Below are positions 53,481 to 62,097 of a DNA stretch of 64,000 nt, piece after piece. Within the stretch, counting starts at the first letter, position 1. Every line of letters starts with the position of its first letter. The position numbers were made by a program, and so were the translations under genes. The DNA is taken from assembly GCA_002315655.1 (NCBI GenBank), contig DCHO01000065.1, forward strand, positions 5,620 to 69,619. Reading direction: 5' to 3'. A model generated the notes under the pieces. That model saw nothing but the letters and a program-made list of their open reading frames with translations. It was not told the origin of the DNA and searched no databases. This DNA comes from Christensenella sp. UBA1750 (lineage in GTDB: Bacteria; Bacillota; Clostridia; Christensenellales; UBA1750).

Positions 53481-56400
53481 TTACTCGATTGCTTTTAAGG
53501 ATTCCACCATACTGATTGCCTTCATCCGCTTGGTCATGAACAGGTTCACAAGGACGGTGAAGCCCATGGTGATGCAGGCGGAATAGAGGTAGCTGACAAA
53601 TTTGATGTCGTGGGAGAAGGTAACCATACTGACCTCGACGGTCTGGATGATGAACTGCGCCATGAGATAACCCAGGAAGGAGCCCACCAGCACGCCCAGC
53701 ACGGACATGATGATGTTCTCTCTGAAAATATACATATTGACTTCCTTATGATTGAAGCCAAGCACCTTGACGGTAGCAATCTCACGCACACGCTCGGAAA
53801 TGTTGATGTTGGTGAGATTATAAACCACGATAAAGGCCAGAACTCCGGCGCAGAGAATCATGACAAACACGACGATGGAAAGCGAGGCCATCGTATCCTT
53901 GACCGCATTGCTCGCCATATCCGTGAAGTATGCGCTGACGATGCGGCTATCCTTTGCCAGCCATTCCTCAGAGAAGGCATCGTGGCTGCCCATGTCATCA
54001 GTGCAACACAGGATCACCTGGGAATAGCCGTTCTTCTCCCCGGTCACTTTCTCATAATAGTCGGGAGAAATATACACATAGTTATAAATGTAGCATTCGG
54101 CGATCCCCGTTACCTTCATGGTGTACGTTTTGTCGTTGAAGGTCGTGCAGATCTCGTCCCCGATTCCGACTCCGAGCTTTTTGGAGAGCTTATTGGTGAT
54201 TACCGCGCCATCGTCCGTCAGGGCAACAGGTGTCTTGGTATCCGGGTCGCGCAGATTTATGATCTCGGCGATGCTGTCTTTGTTTTCGGGAACGAATACA
54301 AAGGTGTCCTCCATCTGGACTTTGCCTTCCGGATCCGAAGCCTTGCAGTCATAGGTGACAACGCAGATCTGGCTCTCAACCCGCGGATCTTCCTCAAGCT
54401 GGGTGATCAGATCATCCAACTTCTCTTTTTCGCTGGTCTGGTTCAGGTAGAAGGTAACGTCCTCACGGCTCAACTCACCATACTGAATATCGGAAATGGG
54501 CGAAATCGCATTGTTCAGACCGAAGCCCGCAACCACCAACGCCATGCAGCCGGCAATGCCCAGCACCGTCATGAACAGGCGGAGCTTGTAGCGGAGCAGG
54601 TTTCTGGCCGTCAGCTTCTGGAAGAAGGAGAAATGCTTCCACAGCCAGGGCAGCTTTTCCAGGAATATCTTTTTACCCGCCTTGGGAGCCTTGGGGCGCA
54701 TCAGCGCCGCAGTGGTGGTGCGCAGCTCCTTCCAACAGACGACCGCCGCAACCGCAACCGTGCAGATGAGTGCCACGACAACGGAGACCAGCAGCATTCC
54801 GATGGGAACCTTGATGATGAAATAAGGCAGACTATACAGAATACTGTACGCCCCGAAGATGACGCGGGGCAGAATCTGCGACAGTGCCACGGGGCCGACA
54901 ATGCAGCCGCCCACGCAGGCCAGCGCCGCATACACCAGATACTTGGACGCCGTTTCAAACTGGGTGTAGCCCAGCGCCTTGTAGGTGCCCATCTGGGTGC
55001 GTTGCTCGTCAATCATGCGGGTCATGGTGGTTAAGCAGACCAGTGCCGCGACCATCAGGAAGAACACGGGGAACACGTCGCCGATGGCGTCGATTCGCAT
55101 GGCGTCCTGCCGGAAGTTCGCATAGTTCACCATGATGTCCTCGCGGGAGAGCACATACCACTTGCCCGCCACCACGTCGGAAATCATGCTTTTCGCATTC
55201 TGAATGCGATTGAAGCCGCTGGACAGCTCCTTTTCCACTTCGGCCATGGAATCGGTGTATTCCGCCATGCCTTCTTCATATTCATCCTGCGCATCGTCCA
55301 ACTGTTCTTCGGAATCCACAAGCTGCCGGTGCGCATCATCCAGTTCTTTCTGTGCCTCAGCCTTCTTCTTTTTCAGCGTTCTCTGACCGCTTTTCAGGCT
55401 GGCTTTGGCATTTTCCAGCTCTCGCTTGCCGTCCTCGATTTCCTGGGCAGCCGCGGCAAGCTGTCGCTCCGCCTCTACCTTTCCGGCTTCATATTCTCTT
55501 TCCCCGGCTTCCAGCTCGATTCTTGCGCTGTTCAGCTCGGATTCTGCCGATTCGAGCTGGGCTTTGTATTCATTGTACTCTGCCATCTGCGCATCGGCTT
55601 CGTCCATCTGCGCCTTGGCTTCGTCCAATTCTCTCTGCGCGTCGTCCAATGCCGCCTGCGCTTCATCGTAGGCTTCCAGCATCTCCTCTTTGCTCACTTC
55701 ACTGCCGACCGACAGGTTGGCAAGCTCCTCTTCCTGCCGTGCAATGGACTCCTCGAGATCCGCAATTTTCTGCTCCATCTCGATGTATTCCGGTGTTCCG
55801 GGCTCCATCGTGCTTAGCTGCTCCTGATAGTTCTGCAACTGGGCCTTTGAAGCTTCCAGTGCAGCCTGAAGGATTGCAAGATCCGTCGCGCTGATGGTGT
55901 GGCTTTCCTCCTGATCTATCTGCGCCTTGATCTGATCCAGCGTAGCCTGTGCCATGGACACTGCCCGCTGTGCCTGCTCATATTCCTCTTTGGCCTGTTC
56001 GTATTCTTCGATGGCATCCTGATACTCGGCGGTGGCGGCGGAGAATTCTCTTTCCGCCTTCTCATACTCGGATTTGCCTGCATTGTATTCCGCCCAGCCG
56101 CTGTCCAGCTGCGCACGCGCATCCTTCAGCTTGGCCTCGGTTTCCTTCTTTTTCTGCTCATATTCGGCAATACCGGCAGCCAGCTCCTTCTTGCCGCTCT
56201 GGATGGAGGCCTCCGCGTGTCTTAACTGTCTCTCCGCGTCCGCGATCTGTTTGTCCGCTTCCTCGGAGCCGGCCTCATAATCCTTCCAGCCCTGCTCCAA
56301 TGCCAGCAGGCCGTCGTCGATCTGCTTTCTCGCATCCTCCAGCTGGGTGCGCGCTTCACTCAGCTCTTTGTCTGCCTTTTCCTTGCCCTCGTTGTATTCC

Positions 56401-57212
56401 TCTTCCGCATCCGCGATCTGCGCGTTTGTTTCATCGGCAAAGAGGTTATACTGCCTAATGCCGAGCTTTTCCAGCTTCTTTGTCAACTGACTTAAGATCT
56501 CGTCGTACTCCTCGTCAAAGGCGGAAATCCCTTCGTCGTGGCACTTTAGGGTCACATACATTTCCGTGTAGCGCTCATACAGGAAGTTTTCGGCGGGGAT
56601 CATGATATAGCTTGAAATGGATCCGCTGCCGATGGAAGAAGTTCCGAAGGAGTAGGAAATATAGAGCGGGGATTCGATGATGCCGACGACCTTGAAGGAA
56701 CGTCTGGAAAGCACATCGTCGGTCACGGTTTCCCCGGCGTATTCTTCAAAGGTGATTTCATCTCCGATGGCATACGGAACGCCGAGAAGGGTGGATTTTA
56801 TGACAACGCACTCGTCCTCACCGGTCGGCATACGGCCTTCCCGCAGCACGGGCAGGTTGATGCTGTTTTCCATGTCCGCCGGAATGGCCATGACCTTTGC
56901 GACCACATATTCCCCGTTGTTCTCCGTGATGAGGTCAGCCGAATAGGTCAGCGTGACGTGCTTGATCTCATCCAGCTCCGCCACAGCGTCCGCGTCTTCT
57001 CTGGAAAAGCCGACGGTGGAAAGAATCTCCACATCCATCAGGTTCTGTGCGGAGAAATAGTCCTCGGCAGTGCCGTACATACTGGGCGCAGTCGCCTTGA
57101 CGCCGACAAAAAAGCCCACGCCGACCGCAATGATCAGCATAATGGACAGAAAACGCCCCAGAGACTTTTTGATCTCCCGGAATGTATCTTTGAAAAGTGC
57201 CTTCTTTTTCAC
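53481..57212 (-). CDS. FtsX-like ABC transporter permease with very long extracellular coiled coil
   Basis: 1243 residues. An N-terminal helix (LGRFLSIMLIIAVGVGFFVGVKA) leads to an extracellular domain, then a coiled coil of about 410 residues (about 260-670) rich in Glu, Lys, Gln and Ala. After it come FtsX-type helices (VFFLMVAALVCLTTMTRMID, then two more), a second extracellular domain and a last set of helices (IVVFVMILCAGVLAFIVVYNL, NIIMSVLGVLVGSFLGYLM). This is the layout of large Gram-positive FtsX/MacB-type permeases. The start is a GTG at 57212 after AGAGAGG. It is 19 bases from the ATPase gene, its obvious partner. Confidence 0.9.
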   Translation of the reverse strand: MKKKALFKDTFREIKKSLGRFLSIMLIIAVGVGFFVGVKATAPSMYGTAEDYFSAQNLMDVEILSTVGFSREDADAVAELDEIKHVTLTYSADLITENNGEYVVAKVMAIPADMENSINLPVLREGRMPTGEDECVVIKSTLLGVPYAIGDEITFEEYAGETVTDDVLSRRSFKVVGIIESPLYISYSFGTSSIGSGSISSYIMIPAENFLYERYTEMYVTLKCHDEGISAFDEEYDEILSQLTKKLEKLGIRQYNLFADETNAQIADAEEEYNEGKEKADKELSEARTQLEDARKQIDDGLLALEQGWKDYEAGSEEADKQIADAERQLRHAEASIQSGKKELAAGIAEYEQKKKETEAKLKDARAQLDSGWAEYNAGKSEYEKAEREFSAATAEYQDAIEEYEQAKEEYEQAQRAVSMAQATLDQIKAQIDQEESHTISATDLAILQAALEASKAQLQNYQEQLSTMEPGTPEYIEMEQKIADLEESIARQEEELANLSVGSEVSKEEMLEAYDEAQAALDDAQRELDEAKAQMDEADAQMAEYNEYKAQLESAESELNSARIELEAGEREYEAGKVEAERQLAAAAQEIEDGKRELENAKASLKSGQRTLKKKKAEAQKELDDAHRQLVDSEEQLDDAQDEYEEGMAEYTDSMAEVEKELSSGFNRIQNAKSMISDVVAGKWYVLSREDIMVNYANFRQDAMRIDAIGDVFPVFFLMVAALVCLTTMTRMIDEQRTQMGTYKALGYTQFETASKYLVYAALACVGGCIVGPVALSQILPRVIFGAYSILYSLPYFIIKVPIGMLLVSVVVALICTVAVAAVVCWKELRTTTAALMRPKAPKAGKKIFLEKLPWLWKHFSFFQKLTARNLLRYKLRLFMTVLGIAGCMALVVAGFGLNNAISPISDIQYGELSREDVTFYLNQTSEKEKLDDLITQLEEDPRVESQICVVTYDCKASDPEGKVQMEDTFVFVPENKDSIAEIINLRDPDTKTPVALTDDGAVITNKLSKKLGVGIGDEICTTFNDKTYTMKVTGIAECYIYNYVYISPDYYEKVTGEKNGYSQVILCCTDDMGSHDAFSEEWLAKDSRIVSAYFTDMASNAVKDTMASLSIVVFVMILCAGVLAFIVVYNLTNINISERVREIATVKVLGFNHKEVNMYIFRENIIMSVLGVLVGSFLGYLMAQFIIQTVEVSMVTFSHDIKFVSYLYSACITMGFTVLVNLFMTKRMKAISMVESLKAIE

Positions 57213-57231
57213 AGCGCGCCTCTCTTATCTC

Positions 57232-57936
57232 TTACCACTCAATTTCGCTGACAGGCATGGGATTCTCATTCATCGTCACGCTCTCCACCTTGCCGGAACG
57301 CATACGGATCACGCGATCCGCCATGGGGGCGATGGAAGAGTTGTGCGTGATGAGCACGACCGTCATGCCGGTCTTTTTGCAGGTGTCCTGCAAAAGAGAA
57401 AGAATCATTTTGCCGGTAACATAGTCCAGTGCGCCGGTAGGCTCGTCGCACAGAAGGAGCTTGGGGTTTTTTGCCAGCGCACGGGCAATGGCCACGCGCT
57501 GCTGCTCGCCGCCGGATAACTGGGAGGGGAAATTGTCTTTACGCTCGTCCAGCCCGACCTGGCTCATCACCTCGTCCACATCCAGATGCTCCGGGCAGAT
57601 CTGCACCGCCAGCTCGACGTTTTCCTTCGCCGTCAGGTTCTGGATCAGGTTATAGAACTGGAACACAAATCCGATGTCAAAACGGCGATAGTCAATCAGC
57701 TGGGAATCGTTCAGCCGGCTGACATCCTTTTCATCCACAATGATCGAACCCTCATCGCTGGTGTCGATTCCGCCAAGGATATTGAGGATCGTGGTCTTTC
57801 CGGCGCCGCTGGCGCCCAGGATGATTGCAAGCTCCCCTTTTTCGATGGAAAAACCGGCGTGATCCACGGCGTTGATCACCGTGTCGCCCATCTGATAACG
57901 CTTGCATACATCCGTAAATTCAATATACGCACTCAT
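57232..57936 (-). CDS. ABC transporter ATP-binding protein, MacB/LolD type
   Basis: 234 residues. Walker [11 protein letters not shown]-loop [11 protein letters not shown], signature LSGGEQQR, Walker [13 protein letters not shown] and H-loop ITHNSS. This is the ATPase type that works with FtsX-like permeases, here the one encoded next. GAGGGA lies upstream of the ATG. It follows the carrier-protein gene by 42 bases. Confidence 0.94.
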   Translation of the reverse strand: MSAYIEFTDVCKRYQMGDTVINAVDHAGFSIEKGELAIILGASGAGKTTILNILGGIDTSDEGSIIVDEKDVSRLNDSQLIDYRRFDIGFVFQFYNLIQNLTAKENVELAVQICPEHLDVDEVMSQVGLDERKDNFPSQLSGGEQQRVAIARALAKNPKLLLCDEPTGALDYVTGKMILSLLQDTCKKTGMTVVLITHNSSIAPMADRVIRMRSGKVESVTMNENPMPVSEIEW

Positions 57937-57978
57937 GCTCTGTCCCTCATTTCATTTCCGTTGTCCGGCTTTCTCCGC

Positions 57979-58209
57979 TCAGTGAACGCCGTTTTTGTTC
58001 AGGTAAGCCAGCACATCGCCCACCGTGACGAATTCCATGGCGGTGCTCTCATCGATCTCAACACCGAAGGCATCCTCAAGCTCCACCACGATGTTCATCA
58101 TGGCCAGAGAATTGAGCCCCAGATCGGTCTTGAGCTGGGTATCCTCACTGATCTTGTTGAGGTCAATCTCGGTGTACTGTGCAATGATCTCCTTGATTTT
58201 GTCCATCAT
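57979..58209 (-). CDS. Acyl/peptidyl carrier protein
   Basis: 76 residues. The phosphopantetheine site is Ser34 in DLGLNSLAMMN, a variant of the DSL motif in which Asp is replaced by Asn. The rest has the four-helix ACP pattern (MMDKIKEIIAQYTEID, VVELEDAFGVEIDE, FVTVGDVLAYLNK). It would carry the acyl group made by the neighbouring AMP ligase. GGAGGA is 7 bases before the ATG at 58209. It is separate from the housekeeping fatty acid genes, as expected for a dedicated carrier. Confidence 0.92.
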   Translation of the reverse strand: MMDKIKEIIAQYTEIDLNKISEDTQLKTDLGLNSLAMMNIVVELEDAFGVEIDESTAMEFVTVGDVLAYLNKNGVH

Positions 58210-58290
58210 GTGAATGTCCTCCGATATATGTAAATAATACTATTTCGCTACCATCCCACGAGCGTGTTTTCAGAGATTCGGAAGCACACG

Positions 58291-60033
58291 CTAAAGTGCG
58301 ATGGTGCCCCTGCGCACCTCGGCACTGTTGCGCAGTACCTTGTGGGTCGCGTTCTTCGGGAATTCCTCCAGCGTCACATACAGGCTGACAATGCGCTTGT
58401 AGAAGGCCAGGCTGTGGTTGATCTTGCGGATATCCTCCGCAACGCGCTTCTGAATCTCCTCGATGTCCAGCATGGAAAGCTCACTGTCCGGGCGGACGGA
58501 AACGGCTGCCGCGATGTTGTGGATCTTCTTGTTCTTGACCTTTTTCACCGCGTCATAGACGACAATATCCCGGATATAGTCACAGGCGCTTTCGATCTTG
58601 CCTTCGATCTCCTCGGGAGAAACGTTTTTGCCGTTGTCAAGGATAATCAGGTTCTTTTTGCGCCCGGAGATGAACAGCTCGCCCTTTCGGTTCACATAGC
58701 CGAAATCGCCGGTTTTGAACCAGCCGTCCTCAAAGGATACGCGGTTGGATTCCTCGTCATGATAGTAGCCGGAGGTCACGTTGTCCCCCTTCACCATCAC
58801 TTCTCCGATGCCGACGGAATTGGTCTTGTCGATGCGGATGGTAACGCCCGGAACCGCGTTGCCCACGGATTGCAGCGTTCCCCGCCCTTTCAGATTCACG
58901 GCGACAAGCGGCGAGCATTCCGTGATCCCGTAGCCGTGCATAATGTCAAAACCCATATCATCCAGACACTTGGCCACGCGCTCGTTGATCGGCGCACCGC
59001 CGCAGACGAACACATTGAGCTGCCCGCCGAATGTTTCCTTTATATGGGCGAAAAGGCGGTCTCTTATGTCGATTCCCAGGAAACGCAGAAAACGCGACAC
59101 GAACAGCGCCGTTTTGAGCTTGGCTTCTTTGCGGCCTTTCCGTGCGTTCATCCAGATGCTTGCGTAAAACTCATTGAGAAACAGGGGCACAACAAACGCA
59201 AAATCCGGCTTGTACGTCTGGAAATCGCGGGTCAACCGCTTCAGCCCGGCGTTGATGCCGACATTCACGCCCAGATAAACGGCGGGCAAAATATGACAGT
59301 TGAACTCAAAGGAATGATTCATCGGAAGCAGGGAAATGGATTGGTTCCCACTCGGGAAAACTTCCATGCTGGAATAGGTGTTAGCGCAAATATTTCTATG
59401 TCTGAGCTCCACGCCCTTGTTTGCGCCCGTTGTCCCGGAAGTAAACTGGATTACGGCAAGATCCTCCGGCTGCACGGGATAATCCATAAATGCGGTATCG
59501 CCCTGCTCGTTTATCAAACGATTCCCGGAAGCCGCAAGTTCCTCAAAAGCAAAGGTTTTCTCCGGCATTTCCCCGGCGCAGCCCCACGCAATGACGCTCT
59601 GCACCGAAGGCTTTGTGTCCCGAATGTGCAGCGCCGTGTCCATGAATTTTGCGGAACAGATCAGGTGCTCCACATTCCCCTGCTCGGAAAGAGCGCACAG
59701 ATCCTCCAGGGTCAGCTCCTTGTCCAGAGGAACCGCAACGCCGATTCCCGTGACCGCCAGATACGCAACGACCCAGAAATAGGCATTTTCCCCTAATATC
59801 CCGATGTGACTTCCCTGCATATTCATCCGGCACAGCATCGTGCCAAAGGCCTTCACATCCCGAACGAGATCATCAAAGGTATGCTCGATGACCCGGGTTC
59901 CCTTGCTCTCCCGAAATGCGACCTTGCCGAGATGAAAGCGTTCGACCACAGAGAGAAGCTGTTTTACGGTCGTTATCCTGAATGCGGAAATGATTTCTTT
60001 TCTGTACTTGCTACAATCTCTTCTGTTTCTCAT
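58291..60033 (-). CDS. AMP-binding acyl ligase (acyl-CoA/acyl-ACP synthetase type)
   Basis: 580 residues. Adenylation motifs in order: IQFTSGTTGANKGVEL (P-loop), HGYGITECSPL, GWFKTGDFGYVNRKGELFISGR and a C-terminal Lys in PKNATHKVLRN. The length and FFxx-like features resemble long-chain acyl-CoA synthetases more than amino-acid-specific A domains, so it should activate a fatty or aryl acid and, given the adjacent carrier gene, load it as a thioester. The ribosome site before the ATG at 60033 is weak. It is the first gene of the likely biosynthetic unit. Confidence 0.9.
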   Translation of the reverse strand: MRNRRDCSKYRKEIISAFRITTVKQLLSVVERFHLGKVAFRESKGTRVIEHTFDDLVRDVKAFGTMLCRMNMQGSHIGILGENAYFWVVAYLAVTGIGVAVPLDKELTLEDLCALSEQGNVEHLICSAKFMDTALHIRDTKPSVQSVIAWGCAGEMPEKTFAFEELAASGNRLINEQGDTAFMDYPVQPEDLAVIQFTSGTTGANKGVELRHRNICANTYSSMEVFPSGNQSISLLPMNHSFEFNCHILPAVYLGVNVGINAGLKRLTRDFQTYKPDFAFVVPLFLNEFYASIWMNARKGRKEAKLKTALFVSRFLRFLGIDIRDRLFAHIKETFGGQLNVFVCGGAPINERVAKCLDDMGFDIMHGYGITECSPLVAVNLKGRGTLQSVGNAVPGVTIRIDKTNSVGIGEVMVKGDNVTSGYYHDEESNRVSFEDGWFKTGDFGYVNRKGELFISGRKKNLIILDNGKNVSPEEIEGKIESACDYIRDIVVYDAVKKVKNKKIHNIAAAVSVRPDSELSMLDIEEIQKRVAEDIRKINHSLAFYKRIVSLYVTLEEFPKNATHKVLRNSAEVRRGTIAL

Positions 60034-60361
60034 TTCATAACTTTACCAATCTAATCTATTCGTATATATCCATAAAAGCAAATGAGTGCTGTCTGCACGA
60101 CACTTCGATTATATGGAAAAACGCCGCCCCCGGAAGCTTTTTCATACAACCGAAACGGCCATTTATATTATACATAACAATATATAAAAAAGAAACAAGT
60201 TCGGAACTTTTTTCCTGTTAAATTTTTCAATGGAGTTAGAAACAAGTTTCTCTTTCGGAAAGGACTTTTTTCCTGTCGACGGCACCCTTCCCGTGCTTCC
60301 GGGAAGGGTGCCATCGGCCATATCTTCCGCCACAGTTAGCCGTCGAAGGCTCGCAGCGGCC
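60034..60361. other. 328-base gene-free stretch between MATE and AMP-ligase genes
   Basis: It is clearly more AT-rich than its surroundings. A leftward TATAAT at 60113-60108, about 75 bases before the AMP-ligase start, is a possible promoter -10 box, but no good -35 is 17 bases away. A 13-base perfect stem, GGCACCCTTCCCG (60281-60293) and its complement (60300-60312), lies 50 bases after the MATE stop, without an adjacent T-run. Nothing else was recognised. Confidence 0.55.
60281..60312 (-). terminator. Strong hairpin after the first MATE gene
   Basis: Stem of 13 perfect base pairs, loop TGCTTC. It probably ends or stabilises transcripts of the MATE array, although the usual T-run is lacking. 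Confidence 0.5.
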
Positions 60362-62077
60362 TTATGCCGTCTGCTCTTTCGTGAACACAAACCCGTTGCG
60401 GTTGAAGGAGGTCGTCAGGACGTAGTTCTTCTCCTTTGTCTGCTCCAACAGGCTATTGAGCACATGGGCGTTCAACGATTCGACCTTGTTGTTCTCATCC
60501 ACAAAGTTAAACAGCGTCCCGTCGTCCCGGATGATGATGCGCACCACATCGCCCTTGAAGAGCAGCGTGCATTCGGAGAGCACCTTTTTTCCCGGATTCT
60601 TCTCCATCACGCGGGTATAGAACTCCTCTATCAGCAGATCGGTTTTTTCAGTGTCAAAGCCTCTTGCTTCCAAATTGCCGTGCAGCCATTCCCGCACTTC
60701 AATTATGGAACCCTTTGTCACATAAAGGTCAAAGGAGATGCCCTCCTCGCCGAAGTCCTCCACATAGATCGGAAAACCCTTTTTGCCTTTACGAGGAATG
60801 CGGATGAGTGTATAAAAGCAAAAGGCAAAGTAGGGGCTCAGGGACATACCGACCGTAATCCCCGTAAATCCCCACAAAAAGCCAAACAGCAGGGACAGAA
60901 GCAGGGGCGCAAAAACATCCCGCAAAAAAGCAAGAAAGCACGCCTGACCCGGCTTTTCCACGGAGCAGGAAACCGCAGAGCCCATGTAACACGCGCTGAA
61001 CCCCAATACCGTAAAGGCCATAATCCTGGACGCAGTAACGGCAGCTTGAATTGTGGTTTGCGTCTCCAAACCGTAAAGAATCGGCATCAGCGGGGCCGCA
61101 AAGAAAAAGAAACCGGAGATTCCGAAGGCCATAATGACCGTAGCGCGTGTAACCTTCCTAAAAATCAGATTCAGGCCGTGGTTATTCTTTTCCCCAACAA
61201 AGCAGGTGATCAAACCAACGCTGGCGGCATTCAGGGAAATATACAGTTCACACACCCCAAAGACCAGATTTATCACAGAATAGGCCGGAATATATTCCAT
61301 CCCGCAGGAGGAAATGATGATCTTGTTCATCACAATGTCTACGACCGCAAGGAACAGATAATACATATACTGGCTGTACCCCAGAACGATGGAATGTTTC
61401 AGTATCCCGAAATACAGGCAAAGACGCAGCTTAAGATTGTTGGATTTTTTCAAAAAGTGCAAACAGTAAAGGAGGGCACGGAGAAAAACCCCGATGCAGG
61501 TCGCCATCCCAAGACCTGCAATACCAAAGCGGCGAGACAGAAAAATGGACAGCACAATATGACCGACAACATCCGTAACGCACGCTACAGAGATCAGGGA
61601 AGCTTCTCCATCGGCAACAATCAGGTAATAAATGGCATCCGAAACGTGCCGGATAACTGTAAAGAGAATCACCCAATTATAATAGGCGGAAGCCTCACAA
61701 TAGATCACTCCTGTACAATGGAAATAGTTCAGGAACGGCTCTTTGACAAGCCACAAACCGATAGCCAGAAGAAAACCGATCAGCACCGACGAAACCACAG
61801 TGGTGCCGGAAACCTTATAGGCATCCTCTTTCCTGAATTCTCCGATATGTCTGCCGAAAAGTATCGCCCCGCCTGGAGACACAAGGCAGGAAAAGAAAGA
61901 GATTAAGGACATTAAGGGGTAGACAATCGAAACCGCTTGTAAGGAACTCTCTCCCAATTGATTTCCGCTGATTAACGAGTCGATCATCAGATTGACGGAA
62001 TAAGCAAGGCAACCCCAGATGTTTCCCAACACAAAACGGTTGAACTTCTTATTGACAAACGCTCCCTGTTTCAGCAT
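60362..62077 (-). CDS. MATE-family transporter fused to a C-terminal HATPase-like domain (copy 1)
   Basis: 571 residues. About 430 residues make a 12-helix MATE domain (MIDSLISGNQLGE, VYPLMSLISFFSCLVSPGG, GRHIGEF). The last 135 residues are soluble and resemble the RsbW/SpoIIAB type of GHKL ATPase: LLIEEFYTRVMEKN in place of the N-box and IIIRDDGTLFNF in place of the G1 box. AGGAG precedes the ATG. Transport would use a Na+ or H+ gradient; the role of the extra domain is unknown. Copy 2 lies 20 bases upstream. Confidence 0.88.
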   Translation of the reverse strand: MLKQGAFVNKKFNRFVLGNIWGCLAYSVNLMIDSLISGNQLGESSLQAVSIVYPLMSLISFFSCLVSPGGAILFGRHIGEFRKEDAYKVSGTTVVSSVLIGFLLAIGLWLVKEPFLNYFHCTGVIYCEASAYYNWVILFTVIRHVSDAIYYLIVADGEASLISVACVTDVVGHIVLSIFLSRRFGIAGLGMATCIGVFLRALLYCLHFLKKSNNLKLRLCLYFGILKHSIVLGYSQYMYYLFLAVVDIVMNKIIISSCGMEYIPAYSVINLVFGVCELYISLNAASVGLITCFVGEKNNHGLNLIFRKVTRATVIMAFGISGFFFFAAPLMPILYGLETQTTIQAAVTASRIMAFTVLGFSACYMGSAVSCSVEKPGQACFLAFLRDVFAPLLLSLLFGFLWGFTGITVGMSLSPYFAFCFYTLIRIPRKGKKGFPIYVEDFGEEGISFDLYVTKGSIIEVREWLHGNLEARGFDTEKTDLLIEEFYTRVMEKNPGKKVLSECTLLFKGDVVRIIIRDDGTLFNFVDENNKVESLNAHVLNSLLEQTKEKNYVLTTSFNRNGFVFTKEQTA

Positions 62078-62097
62078 TTTCGCATCTCCTGTAAATC

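Noticed and set aside
53610..55034. Long + strand open frame (474 codons) opposite the FtsX-like permease
   Set aside because: No motif and no ribosome site; His/Gly/Asp-rich translation typical of the reverse of membrane-protein codons.
58264..59796. Long + strand open frame (510 codons) opposite the AMP ligase
   Set aside because: Shadow of the ligase gene, which has all adenylation motifs.
60230..61906. Long + strand open frame (558 codons) opposite MATE copy 1
   Set aside because: Very basic and Gln/His-rich translation, no family features; the MATE frame is repeated in copy 2, this one is not conserved.
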